Below are positions 34,219 through 42,473 of a DNA stretch of 64,000 bases, piece by piece. The position numbers and the translations under genes were made by a program. Positions within the stretch are counted from its first letter, which is position 1; every line of letters starts with the position of its first letter. Source of the DNA: Mariniphaga sp041687215 (lineage in GTDB: Bacteria; Bacteroidota; Bacteroidia; Bacteroidales; Prolixibacteraceae); NCBI RefSeq assembly GCF_041687215.1, contig NZ_JAWLCI010000005.1:62001-126000 (forward strand). Reading direction: 5' to 3'. The notes under the pieces were generated by a model. The model was given only the letters and a program-made list of their open reading frames with translations. It had not been told where the DNA came from and searched no databases.

Positions 34219-34950
34219 ATGGAATTTGGAGTCATTTTTTACATTTTAATTTTTGTGACCGCTGTGTTGTACTCTTCGGTAGGACACGGCGGCGCCAGTG
34301 GTTATCTGGCCATCATGGCACTGTTTGCAGTTTCTCCCGAAAACATGCGGGCATCGGCTCTGATTCTGAATCTTTTTGTTGCCGGCATTTCGTTTTATTC
34401 CTACTTCAAAGGAGGGTTTTTCAGACTGAAACTGCTTTTTCCTTTTATTTTGCTTTCCATTCCCATGTCGTTTTTGGGAGCACGCCTGCAGATTAATCCC
34501 GACGTTTATAAAATGATTCTGGGCATATTTTTACTTTTCGCCATTGGCCGAATGCTTTTTGTAGCCAAAAAACCCGAAAGTACCCGGCCGGTAAAAATCC
34601 TGTTTGCACTGACAATCGGGGCTTTTCTGGGATTCTTCTCGGGAATGATTGGCATTGGCGGCGGTATTATTTTAAGCCCGATTCTTTTACTGCTTCGGTG
34701 GACTACCATAAAAGAGACTGCAGCTATTTCGGCCATTTTTATTTTTTTGAATTCTGCGGCTGGTATATCAGGTCTCGCTTCCAAAGGAGTTTTGAATCCG
34801 GTACCTGAGATTTACCTCCTGATTGCGCTGGGCATTGCCGGAAGTGTAATCGGTTCGCATTTGGGAAGGGTCAAACTGACGTCCTTCAAACTTACTTACC
34901 TGCTTGCTGCTGTGCTGCTTTTTGCCAGTTTTAAACTGATTTATTTTTAA
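34219..34950 (+). CDS. TauE/SafE (TSUP) family anion exporter
   Basis: A 243-residue membrane protein with about eight helices in two related halves, marked by GHGGASGYLAIMAL and GIGGGIILSPILLL. TSUP proteins export sulfite or organosulfonates, or carry related anions. Here it opens the molybdenum cofactor operon between two sulfur-respiration modules, so export of sulfite or another product, or uptake of an oxyanion, are both possible. mobA starts 2 nt later. Confidence 0.88.
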   Translation: MEFGVIFYILIFVTAVLYSSVGHGGASGYLAIMALFAVSPENMRASALILNLFVAGISFYSYFKGGFFRLKLLFPFILLSIPMSFLGARLQINPDVYKMILGIFLLFAIGRMLFVAKKPESTRPVKILFALTIGAFLGFFSGMIGIGGGIILSPILLLLRWTTIKETAAISAIFIFLNSAAGISGLASKGVLNPVPEIYLLIALGIAGSVIGSHLGRVKLTSFKLTYLLAAVLLFASFKLIYF

Positions 34951-34952
34951 CC

Positions 34953-35495
34953 ATGGAAGTCACAGCAATCATACTGGCAGGAGGTAAAAGTTCACGAATG
35001 GGGCGCGAAAAAGGCCTTGCCGGGTTTAACGGAAAACCGTTGGTGCAATCCGCAATCGATGTCTGCAAACAAATTACTTCTGAAATTTTTATCAGCACTG
35101 GAAATGCAGATTACAGTCGCTTTGGTTTTCCGCTCATTCCAGATAATTTCAGGGAACACGGGCCCATTGGCGGAATTGAGGCCGGATTGACTGCCGCCAA
35201 AACTTCCGGAATTCTTGTTTGTCCGTGTGACATGCCGGGAATCAGCCTGGAGATTTTAAAACGTATTTTACATCAAACCGAAGGGAAAAGGGCTGTGGTT
35301 GCTGCTTCCGTTCAGGGAAAAGTTTTTCCCGTGCTGGGATGGTACAGCAAAACGGCGTTGTCGGTTGTTCAAAAACAGATTGAAAAGGGCGATTTTAAAC
35401 TGATGGCACTGCTCAATGAACTTCAGGCCGAAACTGTGGTAGTGGCTGATGACGAAGCGCTTTTAAATATAAACTATCCGCATGATTTGAAATGA
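34953..35495 (+). CDS. mobA: Molybdenum cofactor guanylyltransferase
   Basis: A 180-residue nucleotidyltransferase that adds GMP to Mo-molybdopterin. The signature LAGGKSSRMGREKGL is followed by GPIGGIEAGL and the metal-binding CPCDMPGI. The bis-MGD product is what the Tat-exported oxidoreductase of module A needs. It overlaps the next gene by 4 nt. Confidence 0.93.
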   Translation: MEVTAIILAGGKSSRMGREKGLAGFNGKPLVQSAIDVCKQITSEIFISTGNADYSRFGFPLIPDNFREHGPIGGIEAGLTAAKTSGILVCPCDMPGISLEILKRILHQTEGKRAVVAASVQGKVFPVLGWYSKTALSVVQKQIEKGDFKLMALLNELQAETVVVADDEALLNINYPHDLK

Positions 35496-36019
35496 TACAG
35501 AAACCCAACATATTGCTTGTAGCTGGTACCGGACGGAATATTGGAAAAACCATTACGGTTTGCCGGATTATCGCCCGTCTTGCGCAAGAACACGAGCCGG
35601 TTGGCGTTAAAATTTCACCTCATTTTCACGAATTGGATGGAGACCCGAAATATCTCTTTCAGTCAGAAAATTTTGTGATTGTTGAAGAGAAAAACATTTC
35701 CCGGAAAGACAGTTCACGGATGTTGCAGGCCGGGGCTAAAACGGTGTATTACGTTCAGTGTAAACCCGGTTATTTAGCCGGCGCAATGGATTATTTGCTT
35801 CCATTGCTGGGTTCTGAATCGCCTGTAACTGTTGAGTCGGGCGGATTGTACGATATCCTGGAACCCGGGCTGTTGATTTTCATCACGGGTAAAGAAGTGA
35901 AAAAAAATTTTCTTTTCAGGTCCGAAACTCGTGTTTTGCATTTGAATGCTGAAGATGTACAGCAATTTACAGGAGAAAATATTCATTTTATTAACGGAAA
36001 AATTGCAATCGATGCTTGA
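35492..36019 (+). CDS. MobB-like P-loop GTP-binding protein
   Basis: A 175-residue protein with a P-loop GTGRNIGKTITVCRI near its start, as in MobB, the GTP-binding helper of MobA. The rest is weakly conserved. HFHELDGDPKYLF and the SGGLYD stretch are compatible with the family. The coupling to mobA (ATGA overlap) and to moeA (8-nt overlap) supports a role in the cofactor's nucleotide attachment. Confidence 0.72.
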   Translation: MIQKPNILLVAGTGRNIGKTITVCRIIARLAQEHEPVGVKISPHFHELDGDPKYLFQSENFVIVEEKNISRKDSSRMLQAGAKTVYYVQCKPGYLAGAMDYLLPLLGSESPVTVESGGLYDILEPGLLIFITGKEVKKNFLFRSETRVLHLNAEDVQQFTGENIHFINGKIAIDA

Positions 36020-37187
36020 ATATAAAACTGCGCTTGATTTAATTCTTTCAACGGCTCAACCGCTGTCAGCCGAAAAAGTTGAACTGCAAAAATCACTGAA
36101 ACGGGTTTTGGCAGAGGATATTTTTCACGACATGGACATGCCGCCCTTTAACAAATCGGCAATGGACGGCTTTGCCTGCCGGCGGGAAGATTTGCACAAC
36201 GAGCTGGAAATCATTGAAACCATTTATGCCGGCAAACTGCCCGAAAAAAAGCTGCAGAAAAATCAGGGTTATAAAATAATGACAGGAGCTGTGGTTCCAG
36301 AAGGCGCCGATGTGGTATTTAAAAAAGAAGATGCCGAATTGATTGGTATCAACAAGGTGATTTGCAGAAATCCGGGAACCCGAAATAACATTTGTTACCG
36401 CGGCGAAGACATTAGAACCGGGGAAAAAATTCTTGGAAAAGGTACATTGATTGCACCGAAGCATCTGCCGGCGCTGGCCGGAGCAGGAATTACCCATCCC
36501 ATGGTTTTACGGCGACCTTTAGTTACGGTTTTTGCTACCGGCACCGAGTTAGTAGAACCTGGTGAAAAACCATTGTCGTTTCAGATTCGCAATTCCAATT
36601 CAGCACAACTGATTGGCCAGATTTCGGAATTAAATATTCAAGCCGGTTACGGCGGAATCATTAGCGATGAAGAATCTCTGCTGGCTGAAAAACTATCCGG
36701 AGCGCTGAATTTCAGTGATGTTGTGATGCTTACCGGTGGTGTTTCGGTTGGCGATTTCGACCTGATTCCCGAAATTCTTGCAAAACTTGATTATGAAATT
36801 CTGGTCACTGCCACTGCAATTAAACCTGGCAAACCAATGGTTTTTGCTCGTAAAGGGGAAAAGTATTGTTTAGGTTTGTCGGGAAACCCGGTGTCGTCGT
36901 TCGTGCAGTTTGAGCTGTATGCAAAACCATTTTTGTACGCTCTGATGGGATACAATTTTCAACCTGAAATATTAAAATTACCTTTGGGAACAGCATTGAA
37001 ATGGAGAAAACAGGACCGGCTGAATTTTATTCCGGTAAACATTACTTCCGAAATGGAAGTTTTACCGGTGGAGTTTCATGGTTCTGCACACATCAATGCA
37101 TTGAGCAATGCAACCCATTTGATGGAGATACACAAAGGCGTTGAGAAAATTGAAAAAGGGGAATTGGTAAATGTTCGACCGATATAA
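36012..37187 (+). CDS. moeA: Molybdopterin molybdenumtransferase
   Basis: Inserts molybdate into adenylylated molybdopterin. It has 391 residues from the ATG at 36012 (MLEYKTALDLIL), which overlaps the mobB-like stop. The earlier in-frame ATG lies inside the mobB-like gene. Motifs: PPFNKSAMDGFA, TGAVVPEGAD, TGGVSVGDFD and LSGNPVSSFV. A C-terminal domain IV is present. It overlaps moaA by 17 nt. Confidence 0.95.
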   Translation: MLEYKTALDLILSTAQPLSAEKVELQKSLKRVLAEDIFHDMDMPPFNKSAMDGFACRREDLHNELEIIETIYAGKLPEKKLQKNQGYKIMTGAVVPEGADVVFKKEDAELIGINKVICRNPGTRNNICYRGEDIRTGEKILGKGTLIAPKHLPALAGAGITHPMVLRRPLVTVFATGTELVEPGEKPLSFQIRNSNSAQLIGQISELNIQAGYGGIISDEESLLAEKLSGALNFSDVVMLTGGVSVGDFDLIPEILAKLDYEILVTATAIKPGKPMVFARKGEKYCLGLSGNPVSSFVQFELYAKPFLYALMGYNFQPEILKLPLGTALKWRKQDRLNFIPVNITSEMEVLPVEFHGSAHINALSNATHLMEIHKGVEKIEKGELVNVRPI

Positions 37188-37971
37188 CAGAAATATTACC
37201 TATTTGCGCATTTCGGTTACCGACCGTTGTAACCTGCGTTGTGTTTACTGCATGCCTGCAGGGGGAATTCAACTGCTTAAAAAAGAAGAGATTCTGAGTC
37301 TCGAAGAGATTGCAGAAGTGGTAAAAGTTGGTGCAGAACTGGGCATAAAAAAAGTGCGCCTGACCGGCGGTGAACCATTGGTGCGAAAAGGTGTAACAGA
37401 CCTGGTTGCCATGATTTCTGCAATTGACGGAATTGAAGAGGTTACCATGACAACCAACGGCGTTTTGCTTTCCAAATATGCGGCAGGTCTGAAAGAAGCG
37501 GGGCTTAGCCGCGTGAACATCAGTCTCGATTCGGTTTCATCCGAAAAGTATTCTAAAATTACGCGGGGCGGAAAATTGCAAGATGTTTTTACAGGAATTC
37601 GTGCAGCCCAAAAGGCCGGATTAACACCCATCAAAATAAATGCGGTAAAACTCAAAAACGAAAACAATGAGCAATTTGATGAAATCAGGAAATTTGCTGC
37701 TGATGAAGAACTTAAGCTGAGATTTATTACCCAAATGGATTTGAGAACCGGCGAATTTTCGCAGGTTGAAGGCGGGGAAGGCGGAAACTGTGTGATTTGC
37801 AACCGGCTTCGGCTGACGGCAAACGGGATGATTAAGCCCTGTCTGTTCAGCAACAAAGAGTACAACATCAGAGAATACGGAATTAAAGAAGCATTTTTAC
37901 TGGCACTGAACGCTAAACCCAAAGAGGGAGCAGTGAACAGCAATGGCAGCTTTTACAACATCGGAGGATAA
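37171..37971 (+). CDS. moaA: GTP 3',8-cyclase, compact form
   Basis: Radical SAM enzyme for the first Moco step. The N-terminal cluster is C20, C24, C27 (TDRCNLRCVYCM), and the C-terminal cluster C-x2-C-x13-C is intact from C207 (NCVICNRLRLT). The essential double-glycine end is kept (FYNIGG). The protein has only 266 residues against about 330 usually. The missing 45-50 residues lie between LKLRFITQMD and the second cluster. The frame is clean, so this is a compact variant rather than a frameshift. Confidence 0.9.
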   Translation: MFDRYNRNITYLRISVTDRCNLRCVYCMPAGGIQLLKKEEILSLEEIAEVVKVGAELGIKKVRLTGGEPLVRKGVTDLVAMISAIDGIEEVTMTTNGVLLSKYAAGLKEAGLSRVNISLDSVSSEKYSKITRGGKLQDVFTGIRAAQKAGLTPIKINAVKLKNENNEQFDEIRKFAADEELKLRFITQMDLRTGEFSQVEGGEGGNCVICNRLRLTANGMIKPCLFSNKEYNIREYGIKEAFLLALNAKPKEGAVNSNGSFYNIGG

Positions 37972-37972
37972 T

Positions 37973-38422
37973 ATGGCAGAAAAATTTTCACATTTGAACG
38001 AAAGGGGAGAGGCAAGCATGGTGGATGTAGGTGCAAAACCAGACCAGCAGCGTGAAGCCAAAGCTTCGGGAAAAATATTTCTTCAGCCCAAAACGCTGGA
38101 ACTCATAAAAAGCAATTCCATTGAAAAAGGCGATATTTTTTCGGTGGCGCGTATTGCCGGAATTCAGGCGGCAAAAAACACATTCAACCTCATTCCGCTC
38201 TGTCACCAGTTGCAGCTGACCAAAATTGCAGTGGATTTTTCGGTGGAAGACGATGGCATCCGGGTTTTATCGTTGGCAAAATGCACCGGAAAAACCGGTG
38301 TGGAAATGGAAGCACTTACAGCGGTAAATGTAGCACTGCTAACTATTTACGACATGTGCAAGGCGGTGGATAAACAAATGACAATGGGCGAAATTAAACT
38401 GGTGGAGAAACATAAAAAATGA
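37973..38422 (+). CDS. moaC: Cyclic pyranopterin monophosphate synthase
   Basis: Second enzyme of Moco synthesis, 149 residues from the ATG at 37973, which has GGAGG six bases in front. An earlier in-frame ATG at 37943 inside moaA is less likely. Conserved MVDVGAKPDQQREA, IPLCHQLQLTKI and EMEALTAVNVALLTIYDM are present. The next gene overlaps by 4 nt. Confidence 0.95.
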   Translation: MAEKFSHLNERGEASMVDVGAKPDQQREAKASGKIFLQPKTLELIKSNSIEKGDIFSVARIAGIQAAKNTFNLIPLCHQLQLTKIAVDFSVEDDGIRVLSLAKCTGKTGVEMEALTAVNVALLTIYDMCKAVDKQMTMGEIKLVEKHKK

Positions 38423-39348
38423 CGCAGGTAAAAATAAAATCACTGAATCTTTCCGAAAAGAAAGGCACAATAAAAGTGCCTGTTAATGCGGTTGAAATAA
38501 CCGAAACCGGCCTAAAAAACGATGCACATGCAGGCCACTGGCACCGCCAGGTGAGTATGCTGGGCTTGGAAAGTCTGAAAAAGGCGGAGGAACAAAATAG
38601 CCGGGCATTCCAATTTGGCGATTTTGGCGAAAACATTACCACCGAAGGACTGGAGCTGCACAAAACCAATATTCTCGACCGGTTTGTGTCGGGCAATGTT
38701 ATTTTGGAAGTAACCCAGATTGGCAAAAAGTGCCACAAAGGTTGCGAAATCATGAAAATTACGGGGAATTGCATTATGCCCATCGAAGGAATTTTCTGCC
38801 GGGTGATACAAACCGGAAAACTACAGGTGAACGATGAGTTGACCTATATTCCGCGTAAAATTAAAATTTCGGTGATTACGCTGAGTGACAGGGCTTATAA
38901 TGGCATTTACAAAGATAAAAGTGGACCCCATGCCGCCAAAATGCTAAAAGACTTTTTTGCCGGGAACAACAGGCCGGTTCAACTGGAAAAAGTAATAATT
39001 CCCGATGATGAAACCATGCTGCAAAAAGCGATTCAGAAAGCGGTGCACGAAAATGCTGACATCGTGGTAACCACCGGTGGAACCGGCATCGGAAGCCGCG
39101 ACATCACTCCCGATGTTGTTCAAAAAATGCTTGATAAGGAAATTCCGGGAATTATGGAGCTCATCCGGTATAAATACGGTTCGGCAAAACCCAATGCGCT
39201 GTTAAGCCGCAGCATTGCCGGGGTGATTAAACAATCGTTGGTTTATGTGCTGCCCGGCAGCGTTGGCGCTGTGAATGAATACCTGACAGAAATTACACCA
39301 ACCCTGGAGCACTCACTGCGCATGATAAACAACATCGATTCGCATTAG
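38419..39348 (+). CDS. MOSC domain - molybdopterin adenylyltransferase (Mog) fusion
   Basis: A 309-residue two-domain protein. Residues about 1-145 are a MOSC domain, related to sulfur carriers of Moco sulfurases (KNDAHAGHWHRQVS, GDFGENITTEGL, CHKGCEI). Residues about 150-305 are Mog/MoaB, which adenylylates molybdopterin before Mo insertion (VTLSDRAYNG, TTGGTGIGSRDITPD, LPGSVGAVNEYL). It closes the operon. A role in joining sulfur handling and metal insertion is inferred from the fusion. Confidence 0.9.
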   Translation: MTQVKIKSLNLSEKKGTIKVPVNAVEITETGLKNDAHAGHWHRQVSMLGLESLKKAEEQNSRAFQFGDFGENITTEGLELHKTNILDRFVSGNVILEVTQIGKKCHKGCEIMKITGNCIMPIEGIFCRVIQTGKLQVNDELTYIPRKIKISVITLSDRAYNGIYKDKSGPHAAKMLKDFFAGNNRPVQLEKVIIPDDETMLQKAIQKAVHENADIVVTTGGTGIGSRDITPDVVQKMLDKEIPGIMELIRYKYGSAKPNALLSRSIAGVIKQSLVYVLPGSVGAVNEYLTEITPTLEHSLRMINNIDSH

Positions 39349-39470
39349 ATCTTAAGTTGAAATTGTTACTTTCTGTTTTAAGCTGTTCAGTTGGTGGGCA
39401 GCTTTTTTTCTTGAAAATTTGGAGGTTCAAAAACTTTATTTTTTGTGATTTGATATATTTTATTTTGAGT

Positions 39471-39488
39471 ATATGTCGTAAAACATAT
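39471..39488. promoter_or_regulatory. Shared palindrome upstream of sulfur module B
   Basis: ATATGT-CGTAAA-ACATAT is a perfect 6-6-6 palindrome. Its 17-bp core matches 28311-28327 upstream of module A at 15 positions. The geometry resembles sites of CRP/FNR-type dimers, although no known consensus fits. The 39349-39633 gap is otherwise AT-rich with no convincing gene. Confidence 0.6.
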
Positions 39489-39575
39489 ATAATTAAATCA
39501 TTGAATATAAATATTATATTCTATTTTGGTATAAAAAATAAAGTGTAATATTATGTTTTTATATTGACATATGTG

Positions 39576-39583
39576 TATATTTG
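39576..39583 (+). promoter_or_regulatory. -7 box of sulfur module B
   Basis: TATATTTG, the same exact sequence as the module A candidate at 28397-28404. Predicted start near 39590, about 45 nt before the ATG. Confidence 0.5.
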
Positions 39584-39633
39584 TATGATTTTTTTGAAAT
39601 AAAATGACAAGGTGTATCTAAAAACATTCAGGA

Positions 39634-41247
39634 ATGAAACGAACAATTTTAACGGTAATTTTATCTGTTATTGCAATTCTGGTATTAATCAATCTGTTTA
39701 ATACCGAAGATGAATATTACAACCTGAAACTGGAAGAGTTAAAACAAGAGTACGCTATTAAACCGGTTTCTTCCATCAATCACAGTCTGTTGCCCCAGCT
39801 TCAGCGCGAATTTGCCACACCGCAGGAAGTAACCGAATCTTGCATTGGTTGCCATACCGAACGGCACAAGGAAGTGATGAATTCGGCTCACTGGAACTGG
39901 GAGCGGGTTTCATACGTGGAAGGCCGCGGACTGGCTGCTGCCGGAAAAAAAAATGTACTAAACAATTTTTGTCTGGGTGCGCAGTCGAACGAATTGGCCT
40001 GTGCAAAATGCCACATCGGCTACGGAATGACCAACGACCATTACGATTATAACAACGCACGAAATGTGGATTGCATGGTTTGTCACGACAACAGCGACCT
40101 TTATTTGAAAGGTGCTTCAACAGCAGGCTATCCGGACCGTGAGGTAAACCTGACTTTGGTTGCCCAAAGTGTTGGTACTCCTGATAAGATTAACTGCGGC
40201 AGTTGCCATTTTTACAGCGGAGGTGGAAATAATGTGAAACATGGTGATTTGGAAGCCGCCCAACTGGCCTGCGATCGCGAAGTGGATGTGCACATGGCAG
40301 CCAACGGAATGAACATGTCTTGCGTGGAATGCCATGCCGGCGAAAACCATCAGATTAAAGGACGGCTTTATTCCGTATCGTCAACCAATACCAACCGGGC
40401 AACATGCGAACAGTGCCACACTTCAACACCTCATTTCGATGATATTCTCAACCGGCATAATGCAAAGGTTTCGTGCCAGGCTTGCCACATTCCTGAATAT
40501 GCCAAAGTAAATCCAACAAAAATGGCATGGTACTGGTCCGATGCCGGGAAATTACGGAACGGAGAACCTTTTCAGGAGTTCAACAGCGACAGTACTCAGG
40601 AGTACCAATCCATAAAAGGTTCGTTTACCTGGGCTAAAAATGTTAAACCGGATTACATCTGGTTTAATGGCACAGCCGATCACTATTTGCTGGGCGATAC
40701 CATCAAATCTGTTCCGGTACAGATGAATACATTGTTTGGCTCGCACGAGGACCCGGAATCAAAAATTTTCCCTGTTAAAATTCACCTGGGCGACCAGATT
40801 TACGACAAAAAATACAACATTCTGATACAGCCCAAGGTATTTGCAGAAAACAAGGGTGACAGCGCCTACTGGAAAGATTTCAACTGGGAAACGGCCTCAG
40901 CAGCAGGAATGAAAAGGGTTGGCCTCCCCTTCAGCGGGGAATACGGCTTTGTGGAAACGGAAATGTATTGGCCCATTAACCACATGGTGGCGCCTAAAGA
41001 GCATACTGTTGGATGTGCCGAATGTCATACCCGTAGCGATGACGGGCGTTTAGCCTCACTTGCAGGCTTTTATTTGCCGGGCCGCGATTACAATAAACCG
41101 CTTGATTTTCTGGGTACGCTGATGTTTTTTGGTGCACTTGCCGGAGTTATAGTTCATGCTGCAATACGAATTTTGATCTCCATTCGCCGGAAAGAGTATG
41201 ATACAGATATTATTGATTACCAAAATAAAACCGGAATAAAAGAATAA
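39634..41247 (+). CDS. Octaheme cytochrome c, tetrathionate reductase (OTR) type, membrane anchored
   Basis: A 537-residue protein with exactly eight CxxCH heme sites: CIGCH, CAKCH, CMVCH, CGSCH, CVECH, CEQCH, CQACH and CAECH. The spacing and the isolated last heme resemble the octaheme tetrathionate reductase family of Shewanella. An N-terminal anchor (MKRTILTVILSVIAILVL) places it in the periplasm. Unlike the soluble Shewanella protein it ends with a second membrane helix (TLMFFGALAGVIVHAAIRI) and a charged tail. The cytochrome b gene starts 3 nt later and should supply electrons. Tetrathionate, thiosulfate or nitrogen oxyanions are possible substrates. Confidence 0.88.
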   Translation: MKRTILTVILSVIAILVLINLFNTEDEYYNLKLEELKQEYAIKPVSSINHSLLPQLQREFATPQEVTESCIGCHTERHKEVMNSAHWNWERVSYVEGRGLAAAGKKNVLNNFCLGAQSNELACAKCHIGYGMTNDHYDYNNARNVDCMVCHDNSDLYLKGASTAGYPDREVNLTLVAQSVGTPDKINCGSCHFYSGGGNNVKHGDLEAAQLACDREVDVHMAANGMNMSCVECHAGENHQIKGRLYSVSSTNTNRATCEQCHTSTPHFDDILNRHNAKVSCQACHIPEYAKVNPTKMAWYWSDAGKLRNGEPFQEFNSDSTQEYQSIKGSFTWAKNVKPDYIWFNGTADHYLLGDTIKSVPVQMNTLFGSHEDPESKIFPVKIHLGDQIYDKKYNILIQPKVFAENKGDSAYWKDFNWETASAAGMKRVGLPFSGEYGFVETEMYWPINHMVAPKEHTVGCAECHTRSDDGRLASLAGFYLPGRDYNKPLDFLGTLMFFGALAGVIVHAAIRILISIRRKEYDTDIIDYQNKTGIKE

Positions 41248-41250
41248 AGT

Positions 41251-41898
41251 ATGAAACACGTATATGTTTATAAAGGTTTTGAACGCTTTTGGCACTGGAC
41301 ACAAGCGTCACTGATTATATTTCTGGCTTTTACCGGATTCGAGGTTCACGGAACTTTTGATATTTTGGGATTTGAACATGCAGCACGTTTCCACCGTCTT
41401 GCCTCGTGGATGCTCATTGGTTTGATTGTTTTTGCCATTTTCTGGCACGTGGTTACAGGCGAATGGCGACAATACATTCCCACAACAAAAAAACTAGCTG
41501 AGCAAATCCGGTTTTATAGCGTTGGCATGTTTAAAGGTGAAAAACATCCTACCAAAAAAACCGAAGTTAAAAAGCTGAATCCGTTGCAAAGATTGGTTTA
41601 CCTCGGTTTTAAACTGGTGTTAATTCCTGTAACTGTAATTTCAGGAATCATTTATATGTTTCACAAAACCATAGACAGGAACGATATTGTTGTTGTCAGC
41701 GAATTTTCACTCGAAAGCGTTGCTTTCTGGCACACACTTGGAGCATTTTTATTGATGGTTTTCCTTGTGATTCATGTATATATGACCACAACCGGGCATA
41801 CGCCAACTTCAAACATACAGGCCATGATTACCGGCTACGAAGATTTGGAAGAGGAAGAAGATGAACCGGTATTAAGCGAGGCCATGCAAAAACAGTAA
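41251..41898 (+). CDS. Cytochrome b, thiosulfate/formate-reductase type
   Basis: A 215-residue membrane protein with four main helices. Histidines suited to bind two b hemes are in FERFWHWTQAS, ARFHRLASW, IFWHVVTGEW, VAFWHTLGAF and VIHVYMTTTGH. It would oxidise quinol and pass electrons to the octaheme protein encoded just upstream. The C-terminal tail is acidic (EDLEEEEDEP). Confidence 0.87.
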   Translation: MKHVYVYKGFERFWHWTQASLIIFLAFTGFEVHGTFDILGFEHAARFHRLASWMLIGLIVFAIFWHVVTGEWRQYIPTTKKLAEQIRFYSVGMFKGEKHPTKKTEVKKLNPLQRLVYLGFKLVLIPVTVISGIIYMFHKTIDRNDIVVVSEFSLESVAFWHTLGAFLLMVFLVIHVYMTTTGHTPTSNIQAMITGYEDLEEEEDEPVLSEAMQKQ

Positions 41899-41930
41899 AT
41901 TCAGAATTTCAGCATAAAAAAAACAACACA

Positions 41931-42467
41931 ATGAAAACAACAGAATCCATAAAACCAAAGCCTTATATGAATCCATACCTGGCAGGCTTTCTGCTTGGTT
42001 TGGTTTTGCTTGCAACCATTTACATTACCGGGCGCGGACTTGGCGCCAGCGGGGCATTTAAAAGTGTGGTAATTGCTTCGGTTGAAACCGTTGCTCCGAA
42101 ACATGCTGAAAACACAGCCTACTATACAGATTTTAAGGCCGAAAATCCTGAAGGACCCTGGAAAAACTTTCTGGTTTTTGAAGTTTTTGGTGTGCTGGTG
42201 GGCGCATTCTTTTCGGGAGTGCTGGCTAACCGTACCGGTCTTAAACTGGAAAAAGGTCCGCGGGTTACCAACGGTGTACGTATTGCCGGAGCTATTTTGG
42301 GCGGAGCACTTTTTGGTTACGGCTCGCAATTGGGCCGCGGCTGTACAAGCGGTTCGGCACTAAGCGGAATGGCGGTGCTTTCGCTGGGCGGAATTTTGAC
42401 CATGCTGGCCATTTTTGGCGGAGCTTATGCGTTGGCTTATTTTTTCAGAAAACTTTGGTTAAAATAG
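41931..42467 (+). CDS. YeeE/YedE family sulfur transporter, half 1 (module B)
   Basis: A 178-residue four-helix protein, paralogous to 32243-32755. It shares MNPYLGGVLLGLV-like helix 1 (here MNPYLAGFLLGLV), TGRGLGASGA and YGSQLGRGCTSGSALSGMAV. The conserved cysteine is kept. It is followed after 6 nt by the second half, which here carries an additional rhodanese-like domain. Confidence 0.88.
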   Translation: MKTTESIKPKPYMNPYLAGFLLGLVLLATIYITGRGLGASGAFKSVVIASVETVAPKHAENTAYYTDFKAENPEGPWKNFLVFEVFGVLVGAFFSGVLANRTGLKLEKGPRVTNGVRIAGAILGGALFGYGSQLGRGCTSGSALSGMAVLSLGGILTMLAIFGGAYALAYFFRKLWLK

Positions 42468-42473
42468 AACAAA

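Noticed and set aside
37171..37971. moaA as a frameshifted pseudogene
   Set aside because: Both cluster motifs and the terminal Gly-Gly are in one continuous frame, so a clean internal shortening is the better explanation.
39357..39548. 63-codon frame between the MOSC-Mog gene and the octaheme cytochrome gene
   Set aside because: Low-complexity, Ile/Phe/Lys-rich translation typical of AT-rich DNA; it overlaps the shared palindrome and has no family features.
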